Assembly: GCF_017874415.1 (NCBI RefSeq) | Contig: NZ_JAGGLM010000006.1 | Location: forward strand, 90,354 to 154,353 | Length of the DNA stretch: 64,000 nucleotides | Source of the DNA: Clostridium algifaecis | Lineage (GTDB): Bacteria > Bacillota > Clostridia > Clostridiales > Clostridiaceae | Direction of reading: 5' to 3' | In this document: positions 44,375 to 53,600 of the stretch, in pieces | Layout: every line of letters begins with the position of its first letter | Numbering within the stretch: the stretch's first letter is position 1 | Made by a program: the position numbers and the translations under genes | The notes under the pieces: model-generated | Database searches by the model: none | Seen by the model: the letters and a program-made list of their open reading frames with translations, nothing else | Told to the model about the DNA's origin: nothing

Positions 44375-45145
44375 TTATTGCTCCCCAGTTGGCTCTTCAA
44401 TTTTCTTTTCAGGTTTTCCATGTCTAAAAGCAGCATTACCTTCTAATTTTTCAAGTAATATTTTTCTTGCAGTTTTATATCCATCTCCTATCATACCAAG
44501 CCTTATTAAAAAAACTCTGAATGTAAACTTTGGATTATCAGTGGAACTGACCTTTGCTGAAGCATGTTTTAATTTTTTTGCACTCTGATTTAAAAGTTCT
44601 ATAAATTGAGTATATGCTGTAATATTCTCTACTTTAGCTTTTATAAAGTTAAAACTTATTTTCTGTTCTTCAAAGTTAAACTCAATCTGTATGCAGCTTT
44701 CTTTCCCAGCTATAGCCTTTTGAAAATCATCTATATTAGAAATCTTTGCTTCATTAATTTCTTTTATAAACTCCTCGGCTACTATGTTTTCTTCAATCCC
44801 TAAAGATTTCTGAATAAGTTCATGTTTGCTGTATATAATATTCACTAGATTTTTTAAGCTTATTCCTGTATGACCTAATATTGGGACTGATATAATTTGA
44901 GGTTCTGTTTCTGCATTCTCTTCTATAACATTCTTTTCTTCCTGCCCCTGAATTTTAACTTCTGGCTTTAATATAGCTTCAAGTTCTAATTCCAAGCCTT
45001 CTTCATTTGTAATCTTTCCTGCTTTATCAATTGTGTAAGTTTCTCCTTCAGTTTCGATTTGGTATGCAAAGCTTGGTACTCCCATATATTCAGCCTTAAC
45101 TCCAAGATACTCACTTAAAACTTTTACGATTTCTTTTCTATCCAT
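44375..45145 (-). CDS. conserved phage/ICE protein of unknown function
   Basis: 256 residues. The N-terminus (MDRKEIVKVLSEYLGVKAEYMG) and the C-terminal block NPKFTFRVFLIRLGMIGDGYKTARKIL with NAAFRHGKPEK recur in firmicute mobile elements, where it is sometimes called virulence-related without good reason. No catalytic motif seen. It follows the ParB-methyltransferase gene and probably belongs to the early region. Confidence 0.6.
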   Translation of the reverse strand: MDRKEIVKVLSEYLGVKAEYMGVPSFAYQIETEGETYTIDKAGKITNEEGLELELEAILKPEVKIQGQEEKNVIEENAETEPQIISVPILGHTGISLKNLVNIIYSKHELIQKSLGIEENIVAEEFIKEINEAKISNIDDFQKAIAGKESCIQIEFNFEEQKISFNFIKAKVENITAYTQFIELLNQSAKKLKHASAKVSSTDNPKFTFRVFLIRLGMIGDGYKTARKILLEKLEGNAAFRHGKPEKKIEEPTGEQ

Positions 45146-45244
45146 AATAAAATCCCTCCAATGTATTTGTTGTGTACATTAATCACTCTACAAGCACATT
45201 AAGTCAATACAATTAAGGGGATAGTAAAAAGCAATTAATAGAAT

Positions 45245-46498
45245 TTATTTCTCCACTAACTGCTTACTTTTTAATTTCGAAAATTTTATTTGCTGTCCTT
45301 CTCTTTCAATAATAACATCATCACCATTTATTCCATCCTTATAATTAATCCATCTTTCCACAATAACCTGTGCATATTTAGGATCAAGTTCTGAGCCATA
45401 ACAAATTCTATCAGTATTGTCTGCTGCAATTAATGTAGTCCCACTTCCAAGAAATGTATCTACAACAATATCACCGTATTTACTAGAATTCTTTATAATA
45501 TATTCAATGAGAGGAACTGGCTTCATTGTAGGATGAATGTCATTTCTTACAGGCTTGTCAAAATTCCAAACCGTACTCTGCTTTCTGTCCCCATTCCAAT
45601 AATGTGAACCTGTAGGCTTCCAACCAAATAAAGCTGGTTCATGTTGCCACTGGTATGGTTGTCTTCCCATTACAAAAGTGTTTTTCACCCAAATACAGCA
45701 TTGAGAATGTTTAAAGCCTGAATCAACAAATGCTTGTCTAAAAATTAAGCCTTTTGCATCTGCATGGAATATATACATACTTGCACCATCATCTGATATT
45801 TCATAAACTCTTTTAAATGCTTCAAGTAAAAAATTATAGAATTCTTCATCATTTAAATTGTCATTTTCAATAGTTAAAGCATCTTCAGTTTTACCAACAT
45901 ATGAAATTCCATAAGGAGGATCTACAACAGTAAGCTTTGCCTTTTTGCCATTCATTAACTTCTCAATATCATCAGTTTTAGTTGCATCACCACAAATAAT
46001 CCTATGCTTGCCTAATAGAATAATATCTCCTGCTTTAATTACAGGTTCTTCTGGTTGCTCAGGGATTTCTTCTTCCTTTTGCTGTTCATCTTTACCTATG
46101 TATTCATCCCATAATTTTTCAGCTTCACTCATATCAAAACCTGTAAGTTCCACATTATAATCTTCGACCTTTAAATCATCCAGTAATTTTGCCAATGCTT
46201 CTAAGTCCCATTCACCAGATATTTTATTCAAAGCAACATTTAATGCTTTCTCCTTAGTTTTATCAATATCAATTACAACACATTCCACTTCATCATAACC
46301 AAGTTCTTTTAAAACTTTTGCTCTTTGATGACCTCCAACTATAGTAAAATCACTATTTACAATAATAGGTTCACAATAACCAAATTCATTAATACTGTTT
46401 TTTATTTTTTCAAATTCTGCATCTCCAGCTTTTAAATCCTTACGTGGATTATATTCAGCATGTTTAAGTTGGTCTATTTTTAACTTTTTAAATTCCAA
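45245..46498 (-). CDS. ParB-like domain fused to DNA methyltransferase
   Basis: About 417 residues. Residues 5-95 form a ParB/sulfiredoxin-like domain (EYNPRKDL, TIVGGHQRAKVL, KALNVALNKISGEW). The rest is an amino-methyltransferase of the beta class with DPPYG before the SAM motif DTFLGSGTT, and HPTMKPVPLIEY. It would methylate Ade or Cyt in phage DNA, giving protection against host restriction, relevant beside two type I systems. TTG at 46498 after AGAGGAGAGG gives the usual MEFKKLKIDQL start; ATG at 46534 is possible. A broken relative of its N-terminus lies at 12481-12864. Confidence 0.9.
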   Translation of the reverse strand: MEFKKLKIDQLKHAEYNPRKDLKAGDAEFEKIKNSINEFGYCEPIIVNSDFTIVGGHQRAKVLKELGYDEVECVVIDIDKTKEKALNVALNKISGEWDLEALAKLLDDLKVEDYNVELTGFDMSEAEKLWDEYIGKDEQQKEEEIPEQPEEPVIKAGDIILLGKHRIICGDATKTDDIEKLMNGKKAKLTVVDPPYGISYVGKTEDALTIENDNLNDEEFYNFLLEAFKRVYEISDDGASMYIFHADAKGLIFRQAFVDSGFKHSQCCIWVKNTFVMGRQPYQWQHEPALFGWKPTGSHYWNGDRKQSTVWNFDKPVRNDIHPTMKPVPLIEYIIKNSSKYGDIVVDTFLGSGTTLIAADNTDRICYGSELDPKYAQVIVERWINYKDGINGDDVIIEREGQQIKFSKLKSKQLVEK

Positions 46499-46545
46499 TA
46501 TAACCTCTCCTCTCGAAATAAAAGGAGCATCCATTACAGACACTC

Positions 46546-47409
46546 CTACTTTACTGCTTTCAATGGTGGATAATATTTTTCAATACTTTGCTCACCATTT
46601 TGATTCGTTTTTAATGTAACCATACTACTTCCAAGTCCCATATCATAGATTAAGTAATCATCAACTTTTTTCTTAACTTCTTTATTTCTATCTAATTCAA
46701 ATATAAATGCTTCTGTGCAAAGGTAAAAATATGGCATACCATTTCTGTTACTTTTCCAACCATCTTCCTCTCTAGCATCTTCTATTCCCCACCATAGCAA
46801 ACTATAGTAATAAGGAAAATAATCATCTTTAGTATAATCAAAATCATCTTTAAGATTTTTAAGTGCTGTAACTCTATTTATTCCAATAAGTGAACAGAAA
46901 TTGTCAAAGGATATATTTTCTATATACTTACAGCATTCTATAAGTTTATTGTTTAAAGAAATAAATAATCCTTTAATATGCTCTATACTTTTATCACACA
47001 TATCAATCTGTTCCTGAAGATACATTAAATCCTCATATTCTTCTTTTGTTATTTGGTCTTCATTTAGTATCTCATCTCCTGATAGCTCTAAATTTTTTCT
47101 TATAGAAATAAGATTTTTATTATGTATTTCTGTCCACTCATGTTCTAGCTTTTTCCATGATTTAAGTTCATCATTAAGAAAACAATAGGCTCTTTTAATC
47201 CACGCCATATTATTCTGTGCTTCTACTTCAGAATTTATTTTGTTATAAATAGCATAATAAACTGTCATATAATCTGTATTTAATTTTTTAAGAATCTCTC
47301 TTTCTGATTTAGTTAAATTTTTATATGAAAATATAATTTTAGCCAAAAGGTTATTCTTTATATCATTTTTTCTTTTTTCTGAAATTGTTAACTTTATATT
47401 GTTATACAC
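46546..47409 (-). CDS. hypothetical phage protein
   Basis: 287 residues, helical, rich in Lys, Glu and Trp; not recognised. Contains TKSEREILKKLNTDYMTVY and LWWGIEDAREEDGW. GTG at 47409 follows AAGGAGGAGTTACATA. It is preceded by a terminator-like hairpin, so it may have its own promoter. It lies 47 bases before the methyltransferase start. Confidence 0.55.
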   Translation of the reverse strand: MYNNIKLTISEKRKNDIKNNLLAKIIFSYKNLTKSEREILKKLNTDYMTVYYAIYNKINSEVEAQNNMAWIKRAYCFLNDELKSWKKLEHEWTEIHNKNLISIRKNLELSGDEILNEDQITKEEYEDLMYLQEQIDMCDKSIEHIKGLFISLNNKLIECCKYIENISFDNFCSLIGINRVTALKNLKDDFDYTKDDYFPYYYSLLWWGIEDAREEDGWKSNRNGMPYFYLCTEAFIFELDRNKEVKKKVDDYLIYDMGLGSSMVTLKTNQNGEQSIEKYYPPLKAVK

Positions 47410-47442
47410 TATGTAACTCCTCCTTAATTTTAGGGATAAAAA

Positions 47443-47476
47443 TAACTGCCTAATCTTATTTGAATAGACAGTTATA
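47443..47476 (-). terminator. terminator at the 3' end of the structured gap
   Basis: On the minus strand ATAACTG-T-CTA and TAG-G-CAGTTAT pair with one mismatch around a 15-base loop, then TTTTTAT. It lies between the gene-free 48088-47477 stretch and the next gene, so it would end any transcript made across the gap. Confidence 0.7.
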
Positions 47477-47540
47477 TCTCGTTAATATGTTAACTTAATT
47501 TTAAAATCATAATATATCTTGTTTTACAACAACCTTCATA

Positions 47541-47622
47541 ATAGTGGGTGTGGAACATTATTTCTTAGCGGATAACAAGGCTTTAGCCGCAGTTATACAC
47601 TTAGAAATAACTTGCCCACTAT
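47541..47622. repeat. structured element, copy 1
   Basis: Outer stem ATAGTGGG/CCCACTAT, second stem TTATTTCT/AGAAATAA, inner ATAAC/GTTAT and GGC-TTTA-GCC. The sequence between first and second stem (TGGAA on one side, CTTG on the other) is the same in copy 2 at 50588-50662, while the second stem differs in sequence but stays paired. Confidence 0.75.
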
Positions 47623-47827
47623 ATTCAACATTTAAAATCATTAAGCCTATTTTATTCATTTATACCATATCATTTATATGTTTCTATGATTAAATGCTGT
47701 ATTTTTATTTATAAAATCACTTTTTACTACCGCATACTTTTATAAGCTAATTCGCTGTGGGTTCGTTCCTCACCTCACGCTCATATATCTTCTATAAAGT
47801 ATTTGGTATGCCATCTTTTAAATAGTA

Positions 47828-47878
47828 TTGCATGAATATTACGCAAGCCATAAATGGCATTGCTCCATATTCATGCAA
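47828..47878. repeat. nested hairpin in the gap
   Basis: TTGCATGAATAT and ATATTCATGCAA form a perfect 12-bp stem that encloses a second hairpin, GCAAGCC...GGC.TTGC. No T tract follows, so it is not a simple terminator. Confidence 0.7.
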
Positions 47879-48090
47879 TTCCATTTAAAATCTGTCATCT
47901 TTACTTTAACTTATCACCTTACATCTTCCATTTTTTGCACCTTTTATACGCTTAACGCTAGTTATATCAAGCTTTATACAACTTTAACTCGTAAAATCCT
48001 TATTAAATTATTTATATAGAAAAATTACTACTAAAACCGTCTTAAGGCTTATATATCAACGTTTATCCGCTTAAAAGGTATGAACGTTTA

Positions 48091-50304
48091 CTAATACTTT
48101 ATTAAGAAATATTTTTTGCCCTCTTTTTTCTGCTTTATTCTTCTTTCCTTTAACATTTTCTGAAAACTCTTATCCTTATTAAAAACGTATGTCCAACTAC
48201 TAGTAGTTATTTTAAGTAGCTCTTTCACATTTTTACTTTCAATTTTCTTTTTATTCCAATCATTATCCAGCCAATTGATTAATCTTTCTATATCTTCATT
48301 TCCTTTTCTATCAAGCTTTTTAAATTCCTCAAACTGTTTAATGCCTGTATGATCAATGAAATTACACTTACTAAACCTCTGATATATCATATTACGCATA
48401 GCATCACTAACAGCAAATAAATATATATGAACTTCTTTATTACTGCTAAATTCCCTTATCCTAGTTCTAAAAGCTTCCTGTTCAAAATCAACAATCATTT
48501 TCATCAATCTATACTGCTCGAGATAGTGGAATTCAAATCTTCCTTTCTCATCTATTCCAAATAATAATTCAGGTATTTTATATTTAGTTTCTTCATAGTT
48601 TTCTTTAATTCGCTCCTTAATGACGTGACTAGATGCTAAATATTCAGCAATATAAATGTCTGAGTTATACCTATTCCATCCGATTTGAACCATGTTAACA
48701 CAACTGCTCCAATCATTCTTTCCCTTGGTATTCCCGAAATAAGGTAATTTATTACTGTCTTTGCACATTACTATACTAGGTATATCTTTTAAATTTTCTG
48801 TTAGTAATTCATTTACAGGTATATCATCACATTCCCTATAGCTTATAACATAGGTTTTATCTTTAATACTTTCTTTAATCCAATCACATACAGCCTTTAA
48901 CTTTTTAGGTCTCTTCTTAATAGAATCTCTGCTAAAATTCTCTTGTATAATATGAAAGGTAACATAGTCATATTTCTTATAATCATCAATATTCAAATAT
49001 ACAAAATCGTTTTCTCCCGTTTCATACTCAAGACTCATCTCCGCTGTTCCATCAAATATAAATGTTTTCAAATTTCCGACATTAAAACTATTTCTGCTTA
49101 TAGTATAGAAAAACATCTTTTTACCTTTACACCACAAAGCACCATTTCTAAACATATCTTCAAACGCATTTATGTACTGGTTATATTTTACGCCAAAAAA
49201 ATCAAACCAATTTTCTTTAAATTCTGTACTGAATATTTCTTCATCTAATACTACAAAAGCATTTCTATAATCTTTGAATTCTTCCTGTATCTCAAGTATT
49301 CTTTTTTCAATATTATTAAGTTCTTTTAACATGCCCAATTTATAGCTGTTATATTTTTCATCATCTGAAGAATCGTAATTATTAACAAGGATTTTCATTT
49401 TACCAATTTCATCAATACTAATAACACTGTTATTAAGTAATTGAGGTTTTTCATCTATCAGTAATCTTTTTCTTGTTATTTCTTCCTTATTTTTATCAAT
49501 AAAAGTTGTAAATCTATTTATTCCTTTATCTACATCATCTGTATTGGTCAAATAACTTAATCTAGCATTTGTCATCGCAAGTATTGGTGAATACAGTTGT
49601 TCTCTTTTTTGTTTTCCCATTTCACAATTACCAAAGAATTCACATTTCTCCTGTGTACACCTTACAATACTTTCCTTATAGCTCTTAACTTTTTTATAAT
49701 TTTTACATCGTATACTTTTATTCCAGCCTTCTAAAACATATATGTATGGTTGCTTAATAGTAACTACATCATTAATTTTCTCATCATAATAAGTGTACTC
49801 ATTATAATATCCGTATTTTTTAGTAATATAGCTGCTAAGTTCTTTTAAATCATTTACCCTATCCGTTGTTATTATCATTGGCAAATAATTATTTTTAATT
49901 TCACTTGAAACAAACCCATACTTAGTCTTTCCTATAATTGTACCTATAAGAGTTTTTAAAAAAGTACTCTTACCAAACCCACATCTTACAGGAATCAAAA
50001 TTGGATTTTCTACCCTTAAAGCACTGAAAATAAGCTTAGTACAATCATTGTAGAAATTAAGTTGTTGTTCCGATACATATGCATTTTTATCTTCAAAAAA
50101 CTTTCTTGAATTTTCTTCTACAGAATTTGCAATTTCAATTGTTTTATCATCTGTATTTTCAATCAATTCATTTACAGTATTGGATTTTATCATATGACTA
50201 AATAAATATTCATACTCTACTGTTTTACCATCTTTTTCTTCAATTCTTTTATTGTATACTATTTCATTAAATATTGATTTTTCATGTTCCTTTAATTCCT
50301 CCAT
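48091..50304 (-). CDS. DinG/XPD-like helicase with cysteine cluster
   Basis: 737 residues. Walker A in RCGFGKST (107-114); a set of Cys at 200, 216, 221 and 227 placed like the iron-sulfur cluster of XPD/DinG helicases; Walker B as LLIDEKPQ (282-289); FIFDGTAEMS as motif III; and QEAFRTRIRE near the C-terminus as motif VI. The DEKP box and the whole sequence are divergent, so the assignment is to superfamily 2 in general. It follows the RNA-polymerase-like gene and the small DUF5659-like gene in the same direction and is likely the replicative or transcription-linked motor of the element. Confidence 0.7.
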   Translation of the reverse strand: MEELKEHEKSIFNEIVYNKRIEEKDGKTVEYEYLFSHMIKSNTVNELIENTDDKTIEIANSVEENSRKFFEDKNAYVSEQQLNFYNDCTKLIFSALRVENPILIPVRCGFGKSTFLKTLIGTIIGKTKYGFVSSEIKNNYLPMIITTDRVNDLKELSSYITKKYGYYNEYTYYDEKINDVVTIKQPYIYVLEGWNKSIRCKNYKKVKSYKESIVRCTQEKCEFFGNCEMGKQKREQLYSPILAMTNARLSYLTNTDDVDKGINRFTTFIDKNKEEITRKRLLIDEKPQLLNNSVISIDEIGKMKILVNNYDSSDDEKYNSYKLGMLKELNNIEKRILEIQEEFKDYRNAFVVLDEEIFSTEFKENWFDFFGVKYNQYINAFEDMFRNGALWCKGKKMFFYTISRNSFNVGNLKTFIFDGTAEMSLEYETGENDFVYLNIDDYKKYDYVTFHIIQENFSRDSIKKRPKKLKAVCDWIKESIKDKTYVISYRECDDIPVNELLTENLKDIPSIVMCKDSNKLPYFGNTKGKNDWSSCVNMVQIGWNRYNSDIYIAEYLASSHVIKERIKENYEETKYKIPELLFGIDEKGRFEFHYLEQYRLMKMIVDFEQEAFRTRIREFSSNKEVHIYLFAVSDAMRNMIYQRFSKCNFIDHTGIKQFEEFKKLDRKGNEDIERLINWLDNDWNKKKIESKNVKELLKITTSSWTYVFNKDKSFQKMLKERRIKQKKEGKKYFLIKY

Positions 50305-50328
50305 ATGTTCTGCTCACCAACTTTACCA

Positions 50329-50517
50329 TTAACTTATAACTTCTTTGAACTGGCTATATTTTCCCATAGTTTCTCTTAATTTAGGAGAATCCTTAAATAT
50401 AAATATTTTTCTATTTGAATCTTTTAAGTCTGGCTTTTCATCCACTTTATGAAACCTATTAAACATAAGCCACCCAGCCATTCTTTCTTGTGTTATTACA
50501 ATTGTATCATTTATCAT
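50329..50517 (-). CDS. small DUF5659-like phage protein
   Basis: 62 residues: MINDTIVITQERMAGWLMF, then NRKIFIFKDSPKLRETMGKY. The pattern matches short phage proteins of the DUF5659 type. ATG at 50517 is chosen because AAAGGAGGT lies 9 bases upstream; the earlier ATG touches the site. Lies between polymerase-like and helicase genes, 24 bases from the latter. Confidence 0.6.
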   Translation of the reverse strand: MINDTIVITQERMAGWLMFNRFHKVDEKPDLKDSNRKIFIFKDSPKLRETMGKYSQFKEVIS

Positions 50518-50587
50518 ATAGTTCATGACCTCCTTTTTAATTTGTGGAATACTATTTGTATAAATCAATTTGAGATTATTCCACAAA

Positions 50588-50662
50588 AGTGGGTCTGGAA
50601 GACTTTCACTTGGTGAATAAGCACTTTAGTGCGAAGTGAACCTTAGTGAAAGCTTGCCCACT
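50588..50662. repeat. structured element, copy 2
   Basis: Outer stem AGTGGG/CCCACT, second stem CTTTCACT/AGTGAAAG, inner hairpin GCAC-TTTA-GTGC. It follows the stop codon of the polymerase-like gene without a gap. Conserved bases shared with copy 1 are the outer stem, TGGAA, CTTG and the TTTA loop; the second stem has changed on both sides and still pairs. Confidence 0.75.
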
Positions 50663-53600
50663 ATATAATTATTTCTGTTGCTGTTAATTTCAAGCTTTTC
50701 TTAGTTTTTGCTACATCAACTAATATTTCAAATTTGATACTACTACATTTCAGTAAATTATATTCATTTATCTGAATCCAGTCATCAAAGACTTCCAGCA
50801 TCTGCTTTTCATTTTTTAATAAAATAACCTTATTATCAATTATTTTTATATCAAAAGAAATCTGTCCATTATTTTTAAGTTCCGATTGAATCAACGCTAT
50901 AACTTCACTATCTAGTATCCTTGCTCTTACATCACATTTTACATCTATTACCTTTAATCTTTTCTTCTCTTCCAAGTGTAGGTTCTTAACTATGCTACTA
51001 TTATCTATAGCTTCAAGCTTTATTTTCTTATATTTTTCATAAAGATAAGTTATATCTCCATCTAATGATTTCATATATACATATCTATCTGACTGCAGCT
51101 TACCATTAAGGTATTCAAAGACAGGATAAAATAAATTTATTATAAAATCCTCTGTACAATTCTTCATATTTCCAATGGCATTAGCAATGGTTGCAATATT
51201 ATAATTATTAAGTATTTCATCAGCCTTAACAATATATTTAGCATCTACTTCCTTATACTGCTTGTATTTTTCTTTTTTAAAAGAAGCTATTTTTGCTTCA
51301 TAGTCATCTTCTTCCCATTGCCCCCAACAAGCATTCTCTATCATTTCATCTCTATATCTAGTTTCTTTTCTTTCCTTTTTGTAACATTCACTGTTAATAT
51401 TTTTTCTTTCTTCTGTATAATTATTATACATTGCAGTAATATCTTGCACACATGAATTATATTCTTCTATTATATAATCTGCATTTATTAGCTTTTCTTG
51501 TATTAAGTCTGATTTATTATCAAACTTAGTAACAATACTATTTATTTCATTTAACAATTTGTACTTTATAACATACGTAATTTCATCTAGAAGCCCAAAT
51601 GTATAAGAATAATTTTTTATATCTACATTTTCTTTGTTCTCTTTATACTGTAAGAACCAGGCTTTTCTTCCATACTTATTATTTATAATTTCCATATCTG
51701 CTTTACTTGGAAAATATAAGGTTTTGGGAGCATCTATACTTACCATAGCATTATATAAAACTATGTAAATATCTTTCTCATTATCATAAAATCTCTGCTT
51801 AATAAATTTTTTATGCTGTTCGCTTGCCTTATAAGTTGTAATCCATTCTCCACTTTCTAATTTTTCATTTTTTTCTTTTTCATATATATCTTTTGCTTCT
51901 TTTTGCTTTTCATCAAACCGTTCATATAAATTAAACTTATTATTTACTGTATCGTAATAATCATAAGTCTGCTGACTATCTGAATTAATTCTGGCACTCT
52001 TTAGAGCAATGCTTCCAATTAAGTTTCCTGAAGCCCTATAAGTTGCATAGAATCTATTATCGTAGTTATATTCCATAAGCTCCTTATGTCCATCATCAGT
52101 ATTTATAAAATATTTGCCATCCTGCGGAACTAATACAGCATTTCTTATAATATCTGAATCTATAACAGTACAAGCATCTCCATCAGTATCTGCCGAACTC
52201 ATAAGTGCTAAAATATCACTTTTTTGATTAAAATAAATTAGTTCCCTGCAGTGACTTAAATAATTATCAAAGAAAGCATTTCTAACAAATTTAACATTAT
52301 GAATTTCACTATAAGCACATAGTGGATTTCTTGCTATAGTTCTTATATCTTCATCATCGTAATCGAAGCTATAAAACTCTCCTTCTTTAAGTCCATTGTC
52401 TTTTTGGTCTCTATACATTGCATAATTCATATACGAAATAGGATCTACTGCAATATACTGATATTTAGCTTTAGCTGTAACTTTTCCAACAGCAAGTTCC
52501 CTACATTTCTTTTCTATAAGCTTTGCTAAATTATTTTTAACAAACTTTAGATTTACAAATTCTTCTGAAATATTAAGAAGCTCTTCACATTTATTAACCA
52601 CATTATTAGTAATATTCTTAGCTTCCTCCTGAAATTCTTCACTTTCCTCATCATCGTTTTTTATACCTTTTATAATGTTCTTAAAAAATAATCTTATAGC
52701 GTCTATATTTATAGTCCATTCTTCCTTTTCGCTAGTCTTTTGAAAAGGTTTTAATATTTTTCTGTAAGTTTTAATATCCTCTTTTATTAAATCCACATAA
52801 TCATTTTTACTTAAAGCTAATGCAGTAAGAAGCTGATAATTTAGCCTTCTATACTCTTCTATATCCTCATCTTTTTTATTGAACTTAGTAACATAAAGTT
52901 TATTAATAATGCCCTTGTATTTTTCATCTACTGCAGCAATTCTCTTCTTATAGGTTGCCATGTTTTCACCATTATCAACTTTATAGTACTTTGCTAACTT
53001 CACCATTGATTCATTTAAAAGCATAGTATTATCAGTAACTTCCTGCCACTCATTCCACATATCTTTTAAATAATATTTATCATTTTCTTTTTTACAAAAA
53101 TCTGTATTCTCTTTATAGAAAACACATAAATATTTCAGAATATCAAACTTAGTAATCATTCCTTTTATTCCAATGCCATAACCTCTTATGATTGCAAATT
53201 CTATATAATAGTTAATATTTAATTCTTTCTCTATCTGCCTAAAAACTTTAGGAGTTGCTATAGCTCCTCCATCAAAAACATCTATATCATCATCGAAATG
53301 GTAATCAATTAAATTATAATTTACCCTTTCTCGTTCCTCATCATTTTTATCTTTAACCTTTTCCTTAAATTTTTCTACGGTTTTATAATCCTTTACTATA
53401 TGAAACTTAGGCTGTGGCAATACTATAATATCAGGCATATCCCCTGCCATATAGCAATTACTAACTCCTAATGACAACCTGCTTAAAACATCCTTATTAA
53501 TACAGATTTTCTCCTTACTCTCTTCAATCTCCTTAAATTTACCTAAAGAAATTAACTCTTCAAATTCCTTGCCAAAATCACAGAAGTCTTCCCTTAAAAA

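Larger units (their letters stand above)
47443..48088 (-). ncRNA. candidate structured noncoding RNA of about 650 nt
   Basis: Between 47410 and 48090 there is no gene on either strand. The stretch instead holds a nested hairpin at 47828-47878, a GTGAGG...CCCAC hairpin near 47756-47776, the covarying element at 47541-47622 and a terminator at 47443-47476 on the minus strand. Large structured RNAs of this size (ROOL and GOLLD classes) are known from clostridial and phage genomes, but I cannot match a consensus by eye. Equally possible is a replication origin or several separate small elements. Confidence 0.35.

Noticed and set aside
47740..47790. tRNA-like T-arm (GTGGG TTCGTTC CTCAC)
   Set aside because: No acceptor, D or anticodon arms can be built around it, and the invariant A of the T-loop is missing.
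50588..50662. Known self-cleaving ribozyme (twister, hammerhead, pistol) in the structured elements
   Set aside because: Some motifs look alike, but no complete catalytic core of any class that I know could be aligned.
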